From NCBI RefSeq assembly GCF_003583985.1, contig NZ_QXML01000001.1:744001-808000 (forward strand): a stretch of DNA of 64,000 nucleotides, in the 5' to 3' direction. Shown here in pieces: positions 16,291 to 25,849 of the stretch. Made by a program: the position numbers and the translations under genes. Each line of letters starts with the position of its first letter. The first letter of the stretch is position 1. This DNA is from Algoriphagus lacus (GTDB taxonomy: Bacteria; Bacteroidota; Bacteroidia; Cytophagales; Cyclobacteriaceae). The notes beneath the pieces are model-generated. The model was given only the letters and a program-made list of their open reading frames with translations, made no database searches and was not told the DNA's origin.

Positions 16291-16914
16291 TTAAAGTGGT
16301 TTGACTTTCGCCAGCCTTGATACGAGGTATTTTCGTCCGGAGTCCACTTCCTCACAAAGCACTCGAGTGCGGCGAGTTTCTCCCTTTTTGAATTTTCTTC
16401 CTGAAAGAGTGAACTGACTGCCGGGCATCAAATCTGAGAGAAAAATTTCTTCTTCGTTAGAAAGAGTTGGCGTATCATATTTGCTCATTTCCTTCATAAG
16501 GAATAGATCCCGAGCCGAGCTGGCAGATGGATTCCTCATGTGAGATCTTAAAGGGATCAGGATGTCCTTTGGGAAAACCGAGTCAATCAAAACTGGCTCC
16601 ATCAAGATTTGAAACTCTTTTTTCCATTCCTTTCCATGAGGAGAATGCGTTGTTCCATACTTTTCAAAAGCATGCAAATGCGCCACTTCATGAATGTAGG
16701 TAAGCAAAAATTGAAAAGGGTTTAAATCCGCATTAATAGTAATTGTCTGAATTTTCCGGTCCTTTCGATACCGAAAATCTCCTAGTTTGGATGTTCTAGG
16801 CCTAAGCACTTTAAAAGAAAATGGAATTTTTTGCCAAAGACTAATGCAATATGGGATTGCGGTTTGGGGCAAATGGATTTGGAAAATTGACCTAAGTTGA
16901 TCTGGGGAATTCAT
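16291..16914 (-). CDS. SprT-like zinc metalloprotease domain protein
   Basis: 207 residues with HEVAH (His75, Glu76, His79) and downstream His93 in the SPHGKEWK segment, the SprT/Spartan-type gluzincin pattern. The C-terminal ~60 residues form a small beta-rich region (GSQFTLSGRKFKKGETRRTRVLCEE) typical of the Bacteroidota version. No signal peptide. Spartan relatives degrade proteins cross-linked to DNA, but the bacterial substrate is unknown. Convergent with scpB, with 7 nt between stops. Confidence 0.85.
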   Translation of the reverse strand: MNSPDQLRSIFQIHLPQTAIPYCISLWQKIPFSFKVLRPRTSKLGDFRYRKDRKIQTITINADLNPFQFLLTYIHEVAHLHAFEKYGTTHSPHGKEWKKEFQILMEPVLIDSVFPKDILIPLRSHMRNPSASSARDLFLMKEMSKYDTPTLSNEEEIFLSDLMPGSQFTLSGRKFKKGETRRTRVLCEEVDSGRKYLVSRLAKVKPL

Positions 16915-16932
16915 CTGGCCTAAAAATAAAAA

Positions 16933-16956
16933 AAGAGTCCCGAAACCGGGACTCTT
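16933..16956 (-). terminator. Intrinsic terminator after the small lipoprotein gene
   Basis: Perfect 10-bp stem AAGAGTCCCG / CGGGACTCTT with loop AAAC; on the minus strand it is followed by a T-rich run. Confidence 0.88.
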
Positions 16957-16978
16957 AATTTTTCCTTTTTCGGATCAA

Positions 16979-17173
16979 TTACTGAGCTGGAGTAGCAGCA
17001 GTAGAGTCAGCAGCAACAGCTGCAGAGTCAACAACTGGAGCCTCTTCAACAACAGGAGTTTCTTCAACTACAGTTGTAGAATCAACAGTAGTAGCTTCTT
17101 CAGTAGACTTGCTACCGCAAGAAGATGTAGCGATCAAGCCAGCGATTGCGAAAATTGCAAATACCTTTTTCAT
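16979..17173 (-). CDS. Low-complexity small lipoprotein (64 aa)
   Basis: Lipoprotein signal ending TSSC (Cys19), then about 45 residues made almost entirely of Val, Thr, Ala, Glu, Ser, Asp and Pro in repeating TVVEETPVVEEAPVV-like units. A natively unfolded acidic tail on a lipid anchor is predicted; no enzymatic role. It has its own promoter (17200-17231) and terminator, so it is an independent and possibly strongly expressed transcript. Confidence 0.8.
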   Translation of the reverse strand: MKKVFAIFAIAGLIATSSCGSKSTEEATTVDSTTVVEETPVVEEAPVVDSAAVAADSTAATPAQ

Positions 17174-17199
17174 TTGTTATGGTTTTCTTAATTACGGTG

Positions 17200-17231
17200 C
17201 AAAGGTACTAGTATTATTTGTAATTGTGCAA
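17200..17231 (-). promoter_or_regulatory. Promoter of the small lipoprotein gene
   Basis: On the minus strand TTG (17231-17229), 21-nt spacer, TACCTTTG (17207-17200), then 26 nt to the ATG. Both elements fit the Bacteroidota -33/-7 pattern. Confidence 0.65.
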
Positions 17232-17249
17232 GTGGTGATCAAATATTTT

Positions 17250-18563
17250 TTATTTGTTTTTGTAAACAATTTTTACCGAAACCCCCTCGAAATCAAAGTT
17301 TTCACGAATTCTATTTTCAAGATATCTGGTGTAGGGATCCTTGATGTATTGAGGAAGGTTACAAAAGAAGGCAAATACCGGATTTTTGGTTGGTAATTGA
17401 GTCACGTATTTGATCTTGATGTACTTTCCTTTCCAAGCAGGAGGAGGATATTTTTCAATTTCCTGCAGAAGGACATCGTTCAATTTGGAAGTTGGAACTC
17501 TTCGGGTTTTATTTTCATAGACCTTCACCGCTAGCTCGATAGCTTGGAATATGCGCTGTTTTTCAATCACTGAGGTGAAAATGATTGGGATCCATTTGTT
17601 TTCACCCAATCGGTCAAGCATGTCCTCCTTAATTTTATTCATGGTTTTATGATCTTTTTCGATCATATCCCATTTATTCACCATGATCATTACCCCTTTG
17701 TTATTTTTGATAGCCAAGCTGATTAGGTTGATGTCTTGGGCCTCGAGACCTCGAGTGGCATCTACCATGACAATCACGACATCGGATTCTTCCAATGTTC
17801 TGAGTGATCTCATAACAGAGTAAAATTCGACATCTTCCTTTACCTTGGCTTTCTTTCGGATTCCGGCAGTGTCGGTGATGATGAAATCCTGACCAAAAAG
17901 TTTATACCGGGTGTGAATAGCATCCCTTGTCGTGCCGGCCTCATCCGTAACGATAGACCTTTCCTGACCCAAAAGGGCATTTAGAAAAGAGGACTTTCCA
18001 ACGTTAGGGCGGCCAAGTATGGATATTTTTGGGATACCAGCATCAGGATCTTCTTCACCTTCATCTTTAAAATGTGTGATTACTTGATCCAGAAGATCTC
18101 CTGTTCCGCTTCCACTCACAGCTGCAATTGGGAATATTTCGAAATCACTGATTCCCAAAGAGTAAAACTCATGAGCCATCATGGCCTTTTCCCTATTGTC
18201 GGCCTTGTTGGCTACTATGTAAATTGGCTTTTTGGAGCTTCTGAGTTCATTGGCAAACTCCATATCCAAATCGGTCAGTCCGTCAATACAGTCCACCACA
18301 AAAAGGATTACATCGGCTTCTTCAATTGCGAGTTTAACTTGTTTTCGTATTTCTGCCTCAAAAACATCATCTGAGCCAGTAACATATCCACCAGTGTCGA
18401 TGACTGAGAAAAATTTACCTGACCATTGGGCATGACCATAGTGACGGTCACGGGTGACCCCACTCATATTGTCTTCGATAGCCTTTCTCTCCTCTACCAG
18501 TCGGTTGAAAAGCGTGGATTTACCCACGTTTGGTCTACCTACAATTGCTACTATATTTGCCAT
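17250..18563 (-). CDS. der: Ribosome biogenesis GTPase Der (EngA)
   Basis: 437 residues with two consecutive GTPase domains and a C-terminal KH-like domain, as in all Der proteins. G1 motifs GRPNVGKST (near 8-16) and GRPNVGKSS (near 182), DTGG and DTAG as G3, NKAD and NKWD as G4. Acts in maturation of the 50S ribosomal subunit. It begins 2 nt after the stop of era, so the two ribosome-assembly GTPases form one operon. Confidence 0.97.
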   Translation of the reverse strand: MANIVAIVGRPNVGKSTLFNRLVEERKAIEDNMSGVTRDRHYGHAQWSGKFFSVIDTGGYVTGSDDVFEAEIRKQVKLAIEEADVILFVVDCIDGLTDLDMEFANELRSSKKPIYIVANKADNREKAMMAHEFYSLGISDFEIFPIAAVSGSGTGDLLDQVITHFKDEGEEDPDAGIPKISILGRPNVGKSSFLNALLGQERSIVTDEAGTTRDAIHTRYKLFGQDFIITDTAGIRKKAKVKEDVEFYSVMRSLRTLEESDVVIVMVDATRGLEAQDINLISLAIKNNKGVMIMVNKWDMIEKDHKTMNKIKEDMLDRLGENKWIPIIFTSVIEKQRIFQAIELAVKVYENKTRRVPTSKLNDVLLQEIEKYPPPAWKGKYIKIKYVTQLPTKNPVFAFFCNLPQYIKDPYTRYLENRIRENFDFEGVSVKIVYKNK

Positions 18564-18565
18564 AA

Positions 18566-19459
18566 TCAGGATGGGTCGTACCCAAATTTTTTAAGTTTCA
18601 ATTTATTTTTCCTCCAGTCCTGTTCAACTTTTACGAAGGTTTCCAGAAAGACCTTTTTTCCGAAAAATTTCTCCAATTCCTCTCTCGCTTCAATCCCAAC
18701 TTTCTTCAGCATTTTGCCTTGGTCACCAATGATGATGCCTTTTTGGCTGTTTCGTTCGCAGAAAATTGTCGCCCGAATTCTGATGATTTTCTCGTCTTCA
18801 TGAAAATCCTCAATACCTACTTCGGTGCTGTAAGGGATCTCTTTTTTGTAATTGGTAAAAATCTTCTCACGGATGATCTCGGAGGCAAAGAACCGTTCAG
18901 GCCGGTCAGTTAGTTCCTCCTTGTCATAAAAAGGTGGGTGAACAGGCAGTCTGTCGACTATTTCCTGAAGGATACGTTCGGTATTGAATTTTTCCTGTGC
19001 GGAAATTGGGATTACTGTTTCGGATTTGATTCTGGAAGTCCAGTACTTGGTCACCTCTTCCAATTGGCCCTCTTTCGCTAGGTCTATCTTATTGATTACT
19101 AGTAGAACCGGTACCCCGGATTCGTTAATCTTGGTAATTACTTCTTCGATTTCCTCATCATTCTCAAAGAGATCCGTCACAAAAACGATTACATCGGCAT
19201 CTTCCAAAGAAAGATTGACAAACCCCATCATACTTTTATGGAGTTCATACTTTGGCTTTAGCATCCCCGGGGTATCCGAAAATACAATCTGGTAGTCATC
19301 AGTATTGATCAGACCAAGGATTCGATGGCGCGTGGTCTGGGCTTTAGAAGAAACAATGGAAAGCCGCTCACCCACAAGGTAATTCATGAGTGTGGACTTG
19401 CCTACATTGGGCTTACCCACAATGTTTACAAATCCGGCTTTATGAGTTTGCGGGAGCAT
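18566..19459 (-). CDS. era: GTPase Era
   Basis: 297 residues. N-terminal GTPase domain: G1 GKPNVGKST, G3 DTPG, G4 NKID. The C-terminal KH domain binds the 3' end of 16S rRNA during 30S assembly (IIGDQGKMLKKVGIEAREELE near 240-260). It is the first gene of the era-der operon, with a -7 box TACCTTTG at minus 19484-19477. The divergent initiator tRNA starts less than 70 nt away. Confidence 0.97.
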   Translation of the reverse strand: MLPQTHKAGFVNIVGKPNVGKSTLMNYLVGERLSIVSSKAQTTRHRILGLINTDDYQIVFSDTPGMLKPKYELHKSMMGFVNLSLEDADVIVFVTDLFENDEEIEEVITKINESGVPVLLVINKIDLAKEGQLEEVTKYWTSRIKSETVIPISAQEKFNTERILQEIVDRLPVHPPFYDKEELTDRPERFFASEIIREKIFTNYKKEIPYSTEVGIEDFHEDEKIIRIRATIFCERNSQKGIIIGDQGKMLKKVGIEAREELEKFFGKKVFLETFVKVEQDWRKNKLKLKKFGYDPS

Positions 19460-19476
19460 TTTTTATAATTTTTTTG

Positions 19477-19484
19477 CAAAGGTA
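19477..19484 (-). promoter_or_regulatory. Probable -7 box of era
   Basis: Minus-strand TACCTTTG, 17 nt before the era ATG. No clear -33 TTG; the tRNA promoter occupies the adjoining bases on the other strand. Confidence 0.5.
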
Positions 19485-19485
19485 C

Positions 19486-19515
19486 TTGATTTTGGAGAGT
19501 TTGTCCTTACCTTTG
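19486..19515 (+). promoter_or_regulatory. Promoter of the initiator tRNA
   Basis: TTG (19486-19488), 19-nt spacer, TACCTTTG (19508-19515); predicted start near 19522, just ahead of the tRNA 5' end at 19527. Confidence 0.65.
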
Positions 19516-19526
19516 CATCACAATAT

Positions 19527-19599
<73 letters not shown>

Positions 19600-19607
19600 C
19601 AAGAAGG

Positions 19608-19637
19608 GCCTTACATGAACAGTGTAAGGCTTTTTTA
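19608..19637 (+). terminator. Intrinsic terminator of the tRNA
   Basis: GCCTTACA, 7-nt loop, TGTAAGGC, then TTTTTTATTTT. Confidence 0.88.
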
Positions 19638-19763
19638 TTTTCCAATAGGAAGTTAGCAGGTGTTTTGATTAGCCAATCATTAACTTTTTACTCATGTAAT
19701 GCTGGCAATAAATTCAAAAAATCGTTCTCCTGAATTTATTCAGGCCTGAGAAAAGTTGTGAAG

Positions 19764-20138
19764 TTATTCCGACTTTTTAGCATAAAAAGCAGCCATCATT
19801 TCCCAATCCTCATCTGAGCATAGTGGCATGTAATTGATTCTGTATTTCTCAAGTTTTTCCTTTCGGAGTTGTAAAATCCTATTGTTTTTTACTTCTGATT
19901 TTTTAAGATACAGCTTAACCAAGTACCTTTTTTTCTTTGCATTAATGCAAACACTACACCGGTTCAGTGGCAAGTCGAGGTTTATAACTTGAAAAGAAGT
20001 TCCAGATTTAGGCTTGGAGTTTTCTCCTTTTATCAGGCCGTCAAGAAAATTTCCCGATGAATCTTCCAAAAAAGTTGGGTTTTCATTCCTTTTCATGCCA
20101 AAAATCCTAATCCTGCTCATACTTCGCATATACGACAA
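19764..20138 (-). CDS. Hypothetical protein with a CxxC pair (up to 124 aa)
   Basis: I do not recognise it. It is basic and lysine-rich, with RCSVC in the middle and no signal peptide or membrane segment. The promoter -7 box (20136-20143) overlaps the first possible ATG (20138), so translation more likely starts at ATG 20120 (MSRIRIFG...) or 20096 (MKRNENP...). It is AT-rich and stands alone. A palindrome over the -33 region suggests dedicated regulation. Confidence 0.6.
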   Translation of the reverse strand: MSYMRSMSRIRIFGMKRNENPTFLEDSSGNFLDGLIKGENSKPKSGTSFQVINLDLPLNRCSVCINAKKKRYLVKLYLKKSEVKNNRILQLRKEKLEKYRINYMPLCSDEDWEMMAAFYAKKSE

Positions 20139-20163
20139 AGCTAAGAATCTGGATGTTATTCAA
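20136..20163 (-). promoter_or_regulatory. Promoter of the CxxC hypothetical gene
   Basis: Minus strand: TTG (20163-20161), 17-nt spacer, TAGCTTTG (20143-20136). The -33 element overlaps the palindrome at 20162-20185. Confidence 0.6.
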
Positions 20164-20185
20164 AATACCCAGTACTGGGTATTTT
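20162..20185. promoter_or_regulatory. Perfect 24-bp palindrome, putative operator
   Basis: Exact self-complementary sequence with core ATACCC-N6-GGGTAT flanked by AAA/TTT. Centred about 38 nt upstream of the end of the -7 box, where class II activators usually bind. The same ATACCC-N6-GGGTAT core recurs at 62917-62934 with nearly the same spacing to a CTTTG element. Confidence 0.6.
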
Positions 20186-20300
20186 CTGTTGGGAACACCA
20201 ATATTTTTGTATTCAAAAAGCAGATTTGGCTTGTGAATGAAAAATTAACTTGTTTTCTATTCTCTGTTGAAATTTATCTATAATAGAAATTATGACTGCT

Positions 20301-20690
20301 TTACAGTTTTTTTAAGGAGTCAATCGAATACTTGCCGGGCCCTAAAATTAAAATGCTTAGGAAGACTAGAAAGTAAAGCAGAGGAAGTTCTTTTTTGACA
20401 AACGGATCATCCCAATGGGCGTAAAATGCTGCGGTTAGCATAGTAGCCATCAAGGGAATTGTGGTGAGTCTTACTTTGAAGCCAACCATCACCAATGTGG
20501 CGCAAACTACTTCAGCGAAAATCGCCAAAGCCAGAGAAATCTCAGGGCCCAATCCAAATGGATCTGAAAACTTGACCGGGCCATCACCAAAAAACCGGTT
20601 GATCTTTGGCAATCCATGAGTAAGCATCATCCCGCCCGAACCCAGTCGGATGATCAAGAGGGATAAGTCATTTGCAAGGGTGTTTTTCAT
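20301..20690 (-). CDS. DoxX family membrane protein
   Basis: 129 residues with four predicted membrane helices (about 7-22, 48-70, 76-92, 102-118) and the DoxX-type opening LLIIRLGSGGMMLTHGLPKI. DoxX proteins are small inner-membrane proteins linked variously to quinol oxidases or redox stress; a specific job cannot be assigned here. Single gene between hypothetical 19764 and prmC, on the same strand as both. Confidence 0.85.
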   Translation of the reverse strand: MKNTLANDLSLLIIRLGSGGMMLTHGLPKINRFFGDGPVKFSDPFGLGPEISLALAIFAEVVCATLVMVGFKVRLTTIPLMATMLTAAFYAHWDDPFVKKELPLLYFLVFLSILILGPGKYSIDSLKKL

Positions 20691-20754
20691 AAGGCGACTA
20701 ATTTTTCTGAATTTAATTTTGGAATGGACCTGTTGAAAAATTCTTTACACCAAA

Positions 20755-21615
20755 TCAGGCTTTGGCACTTTGTCCGGTAATCTGAGCAGCTACGATTCGA
20801 TCCTTACCATTGAGGTCCTTGATCAATCTTACTTTTTGATAATCCAGTGTTTGGAGTAATTCTACCACAAGTGGGCCAAGGCGCTCATTGATTTCAAAGT
20901 ATATTTTACCGGTGGACTTCAATAGTTTTTTTCCTTTTTCTGCGATCTCCTTATAAAAAATCAACGGATCTTCATTGGGAACAAAAAGTGCCAATTCTGG
21001 CTCAAAATCCACCACATTCCGGTGCATTTCTGTTTTTTCTTTAAGCGGAATGTATGGAGGATTACTTACTATAATATCCAAAGGGGGCAAATCTGGGATT
21101 TCCTTAAGAATATCGCACTTCAGAAATTTTACCTCCGCATGGAGAGTATTTGCATTTTCAATCGAAACCGCAAGAGCTTCCTCTGACACGTCGAGTCCGA
21201 ATACTTTTGGATTATTCAACTCCAGTTTCAAGGTGATTGGAATGCATCCTGTACCGGTTCCGACGTCCAAAATCACCAATTCAGCTTGTGGATTTTCCTT
21301 GATGATCAAATGAACGAGTTCTTCGGTTTCGTTTCTTGGTATAAGGGTGTCTGGACTTACCTTAAAATCCCTACCATAAAATGGCCCATGACCTAAAATA
21401 TATTGAATCGGTTCCCCGGTTTTCAATCGATCAAAATCAGTCTTAAGGTCTTTGGGTAGATCCTTTTCCTCCAAAAAATGCATCATGTCCACTCTTCTCA
21501 TTCCGAGATGATGCTCCAAAAGCCAATCTACCAAGGTGGCTGCCTCTACCTCAGAATAATGAGGCAAGAGTTCCTTGGCCATTTTTCGAGAGAGTTCCTG
21601 ATATGAAATTGACAT
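20755..21615 (-). CDS. prmC: Peptide chain release factor N5-glutamine methyltransferase
   Basis: 286 residues. Methylates the GGQ glutamine of release factors, raising termination efficiency. N-terminal helical domain, then a SAM-binding fold with motif I VILDVGTGTGCIPI and catalytic NPPYIP. The start is set at ATG 21615 (MSISYQEL); the upstream extension has no homology-like character and overlaps the divergent promoter region. A -7 box TACCTTTG (21626-21619) ends only 3 nt before this ATG, so the mRNA may be leaderless or initiate at a later Met (codon 12). Confidence 0.93.
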   Translation of the reverse strand: MSISYQELSRKMAKELLPHYSEVEAATLVDWLLEHHLGMRRVDMMHFLEEKDLPKDLKTDFDRLKTGEPIQYILGHGPFYGRDFKVSPDTLIPRNETEELVHLIIKENPQAELVILDVGTGTGCIPITLKLELNNPKVFGLDVSEEALAVSIENANTLHAEVKFLKCDILKEIPDLPPLDIIVSNPPYIPLKEKTEMHRNVVDFEPELALFVPNEDPLIFYKEIAEKGKKLLKSTGKIYFEINERLGPLVVELLQTLDYQKVRLIKDLNGKDRIVAAQITGQSAKA

Positions 21616-21618
21616 GCG

Positions 21619-21626
21619 CAAAGGTA
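21619..21626 (-). promoter_or_regulatory. -7 box unusually close to the prmC start
   Basis: Minus-strand TACCTTTG ending 3 nt before the prmC ATG; the expected transcription start would fall at or inside the first codon. Confidence 0.45.
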
Positions 21627-21687
21627 ATTGGGATTGCTCTTTTTTGGCAGAAAAATTCAGGAAAGCCATCCTCCAAGATATTCCCCT

Positions 21688-21695
21688 TACCTTTG
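21688..21695 (+). promoter_or_regulatory. Probable -7 box of the RsmB-like gene
   Basis: TACCTTTG, 18 nt before the ATG at 21714; no clear -33. Confidence 0.45.
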
Positions 21696-21713
21696 TGCAA
21701 GAATTTTCCCCAC

Positions 21714-22901
21714 ATGAAGTTACATAATAACACCATCCGAGGCGTACATACAGCCCTTCAGGCAATTTTTGAAGAGGGGCAATATGCTGATAAAGTCATC
21801 GAGCGAACCCTTAAATCCAACCCGAAGTGGGGTGCGCGTGATCGTTCATTTATAGCAGAGACTACCTACGAAATGGTGCGCTGGTGGAGACTTATTAATT
21901 ATTTGAGCCCATCGAAGGATTATTGGGATCTTTTTGGGACCTATTGGCTGATGCAAGGAAATCCCCTTCCGGAGTGGGAGGAATTTGCAAGAATCAATCC
22001 TGACAAACTAAAGGGAAAATACGAATCCATTCATGATCCGGCACTTTTGGAATCTATTCCGGACTGGTTGCAAAAACTGGGAGAAAAAGAATTGGGCGGA
22101 TTGTGGGAGAAAGAAATTCATGCCCTTAATGAGGAGGCTGAAGTAGTACTTCGTGTCAATACGCTAAAAACAACAAGGGAAAGACTAAAAAATCAACTGG
22201 CTGAGGATGGGATAAATACCTATGTAGTCAAAGGCTATCCGGATGCTTTGGTTTTGGAAGAGCGACAAAATGTTTTTCGTCATCCTGCATTTAAAGAAGG
22301 ATTATTTGAAGTACAGGATGCCAGTTCTCAGTTGGTCGCTTCCTCTTTGGCGGTAGAACCTGGAATGAGGGTAATCGATGCCTGTGCAGGTGCCGGAGGA
22401 AAATCTCTTCACTTGGCGGCTTTGATGGAAAACAAAGGGAAAATCCTTTCCATGGATGTGGAGGAATGGAAACTTCAACAAACCAAGCTTCGAGCACGCC
22501 GAGATGGAGTTTCAATTATCGAGCCTCGGGTCATTGAAGGCACCAAAACGATCAAAAGGCTCAAGGAATCAGCAGACCGACTGCTTTTGGATGTGCCTTG
22601 TTCCGGCTTGGGCGTATTGAGAAGAAACCCGGATACCAAATGGAAACTCAGCCCCGAGTCTATAGATAAGGTCCACCAAACCCAGCAGGAAATTCTTCAA
22701 TCCTATCCTTCCATGCTGAAAAAGGGGGGACAAATGGTCTATGCAACATGCAGCATTTTACCTTCCGAAAATGAGCTTCAGGTGAAAAAATTCCTAGAAA
22801 GCGATGCGGGGAAGGACTTTGAATTGATAGAGGACAAAAAAGTCCTAGCACAAGAAAGCGGATTTGACGGTTTTTATATTGCCCGATTGATCAAAAAATA
22901 G
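21714..22901 (+). CDS. RsmB/NOP-family RNA m5C methyltransferase
   Basis: 395 residues. The N-terminal region resembles the NusB-like RNA-binding part of RsmB, followed by a SAM methyltransferase with DACAGAGGKSLHLAALM (motif I), DVPCSGLGVLRRNPD with the PC cysteine, and YATCSILPSEN with the second cysteine that acts as the attacking residue in m5C enzymes. Probably methylates a cytosine of 16S rRNA. The ATG at 21714 is preferred because it sits just after the -7 box; the longer frame extends into the divergent prmC gene. Confidence 0.9.
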   Translation: MKLHNNTIRGVHTALQAIFEEGQYADKVIERTLKSNPKWGARDRSFIAETTYEMVRWWRLINYLSPSKDYWDLFGTYWLMQGNPLPEWEEFARINPDKLKGKYESIHDPALLESIPDWLQKLGEKELGGLWEKEIHALNEEAEVVLRVNTLKTTRERLKNQLAEDGINTYVVKGYPDALVLEERQNVFRHPAFKEGLFEVQDASSQLVASSLAVEPGMRVIDACAGAGGKSLHLAALMENKGKILSMDVEEWKLQQTKLRARRDGVSIIEPRVIEGTKTIKRLKESADRLLLDVPCSGLGVLRRNPDTKWKLSPESIDKVHQTQQEILQSYPSMLKKGGQMVYATCSILPSENELQVKKFLESDAGKDFELIEDKKVLAQESGFDGFYIARLIKK

Positions 22902-22978
22902 CCGAATCTGAAAATTTAACGTTGCATTAATCTAAAAATCAGCAGGTTATTTTTATTTTCAGAGAATAGATACTTGAA

Positions 22979-23416
22979 ATGAACCTGGAACTGATTTTTT
23001 CGATCGCAAATTCAACAGCATTTTTGTGCTGGATATTATTGTTTGTGCTCTATCAAAAGCGCTGGGTTTACCGGGCGCTTTTTTCATTTGTTTTCACCGG
23101 AATGGCAGTAGTTTACCTCATTTTCATTCTACAGGGAATAGGAGGCGATTCGCCGGGAGGATTTGACACTCTGGCCAATGTAAAACTCCTCTTTTCCAAA
23201 GATGAAGCCGTCCTTGCAGGCTGGATTCATTACCTGGTGTTTGATCTTTTTGTCGGAATGTGGATTTGCAGCGATGCAGACAAAAGAGGAATCAATCGCT
23301 GGATTTTATTGCCTTGTCTTTTGCTGACCTTTATGCTTGGACCTACGGGTCTTTTGCTTTATGTCTTGATTCGTGTCGGATACCTTAGAAAATTCCCCCA
23401 AGACCCATATGCTTAG
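22979..23416 (+). CDS. ABA4-like (DUF4281) membrane protein
   Basis: 145 residues with four membrane helices. Sequence features (GIGGDSPGGFDTLANVKLLFS, AGWIHYLVFDLFVGMWI, LGPTGLLLYVLIR) match the ABA4-like/DUF4281 family named after a plant protein of neoxanthin synthesis. Bacterial members are uncharacterised; a carotenoid link is possible but not shown. It overlaps the next membrane-protein gene by 8 nt. Confidence 0.8.
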   Translation: MNLELIFSIANSTAFLCWILLFVLYQKRWVYRALFSFVFTGMAVVYLIFILQGIGGDSPGGFDTLANVKLLFSKDEAVLAGWIHYLVFDLFVGMWICSDADKRGINRWILLPCLLLTFMLGPTGLLLYVLIRVGYLRKFPQDPYA

Positions 23417-24179
23417 AAGCTGGTACACAGAGCTTCAGAATCGAAATATGCTCCTTGCCAAGTCAGGAGGTTTTTGTTTTCTCTTGGGGGTCCTTTTGAT
23501 TTTCCTTCCCTTGGTAGATCCCCGAGAGCTTCAAGGTGCTTATGTTTGGACCAAACCAGCCAAGTTTTTCTTTTCGGTCGGAATATATTTTTGGACTATA
23601 GGATGGTTGATGGAATACCTTCAGAATCGGAATTTTGTAAAACGAATCAGTTGGGGGATTTGGATCTTGATGTTAATAGAGCTTGTGATCATCACTTATC
23701 AGGCATCACTTGGGAAGCTTTCTCATTTTAATATTTCGAGCCTTTTTGATGGGATTCTTTTCCAGATTATGGGAGTTGCCATTGTTCTGAATTCTGTCTT
23801 GGTGATTTTAGTTTTCCTAAGATTCAGAAAAATCAATGATTTGCCTCCTGGATATCTTATGGGCATCAGACTAGGTTTGCTGATTTTTTTGGTCGCCGGA
23901 TTCGAAGGTTTTGTCATGTCTGTTAATTTAAAGCATACCATTGGAGCAGTGGATGGTCAGGAGGGATTGCCGTTTTTGGGCTGGGCAAAAGAATATGGAG
24001 ATCTTCGAATTTTCCATTTCTTAGGGCTTCATGCTTTACAGGTTCTTCCGATAGTGGCTTGGCTATTTCTTAGAAATGACCCGAAGAAAGTTCTTACGTT
24101 TGGTTTGGTTTATTTTCTTTTGAGCTTTGGGACATTTTGGATGGCTCTTCAGGGAAAGGGAATAGCGGAATGGTTTTGA
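23409..24179 (+). CDS. Polytopic membrane protein of unknown function (256 aa)
   Basis: Six to seven hydrophobic helices, beginning after a short cytoplasmic MLRSWYTELQNRN. Noticeable segments are WTKPAKFFFSVGIYFWTIGWLM, GFEGFVMSVNLKHTIGA and a His-rich RIFHFLGLHALQ near the end that could bind a cofactor or metal. Family not recognised. ATG 23409 overlaps the ABA4-like gene by 8 nt; an earlier Met at 23373 would give a 44-nt overlap and is less likely. The two genes look coupled. Confidence 0.75.
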   Translation: MLRSWYTELQNRNMLLAKSGGFCFLLGVLLIFLPLVDPRELQGAYVWTKPAKFFFSVGIYFWTIGWLMEYLQNRNFVKRISWGIWILMLIELVIITYQASLGKLSHFNISSLFDGILFQIMGVAIVLNSVLVILVFLRFRKINDLPPGYLMGIRLGLLIFLVAGFEGFVMSVNLKHTIGAVDGQEGLPFLGWAKEYGDLRIFHFLGLHALQVLPIVAWLFLRNDPKKVLTFGLVYFLLSFGTFWMALQGKGIAEWF

Positions 24180-24277
24180 CGCCCCATTACCAAAACTTAT
24201 TTTAAAATCCTTTCCAGAATAACTTCAAATCGACATTAATTTTTGTTTTTCGCTGGGATGGCATTGGTTTTTGTGTG

Positions 24278-24285
24278 TAACTTTG
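24278..24285 (+). promoter_or_regulatory. Probable -7 box of guaB
   Basis: TAACTTTG, 36 nt before the guaB ATG; -33 not convincing. Confidence 0.45.
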
Positions 24286-24309
24286 GCGGGCAAATAGGGT
24301 TACCTATAA

Positions 24310-25800
<1,491 letters not shown>

Positions 25801-25807
25801 AAATTGA

Positions 25808-25832
25808 AAACCGGCTCAGGCCGGTTTTTTTA
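25808..25832 (+). terminator. Intrinsic terminator of guaB
   Basis: AAACCGGC, loop TCAG, GCCGGTTTTTTT, starting 8 nt after the stop. Confidence 0.88.
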
Positions 25833-25849
25833 TTGGAATTTTTAGCAGC

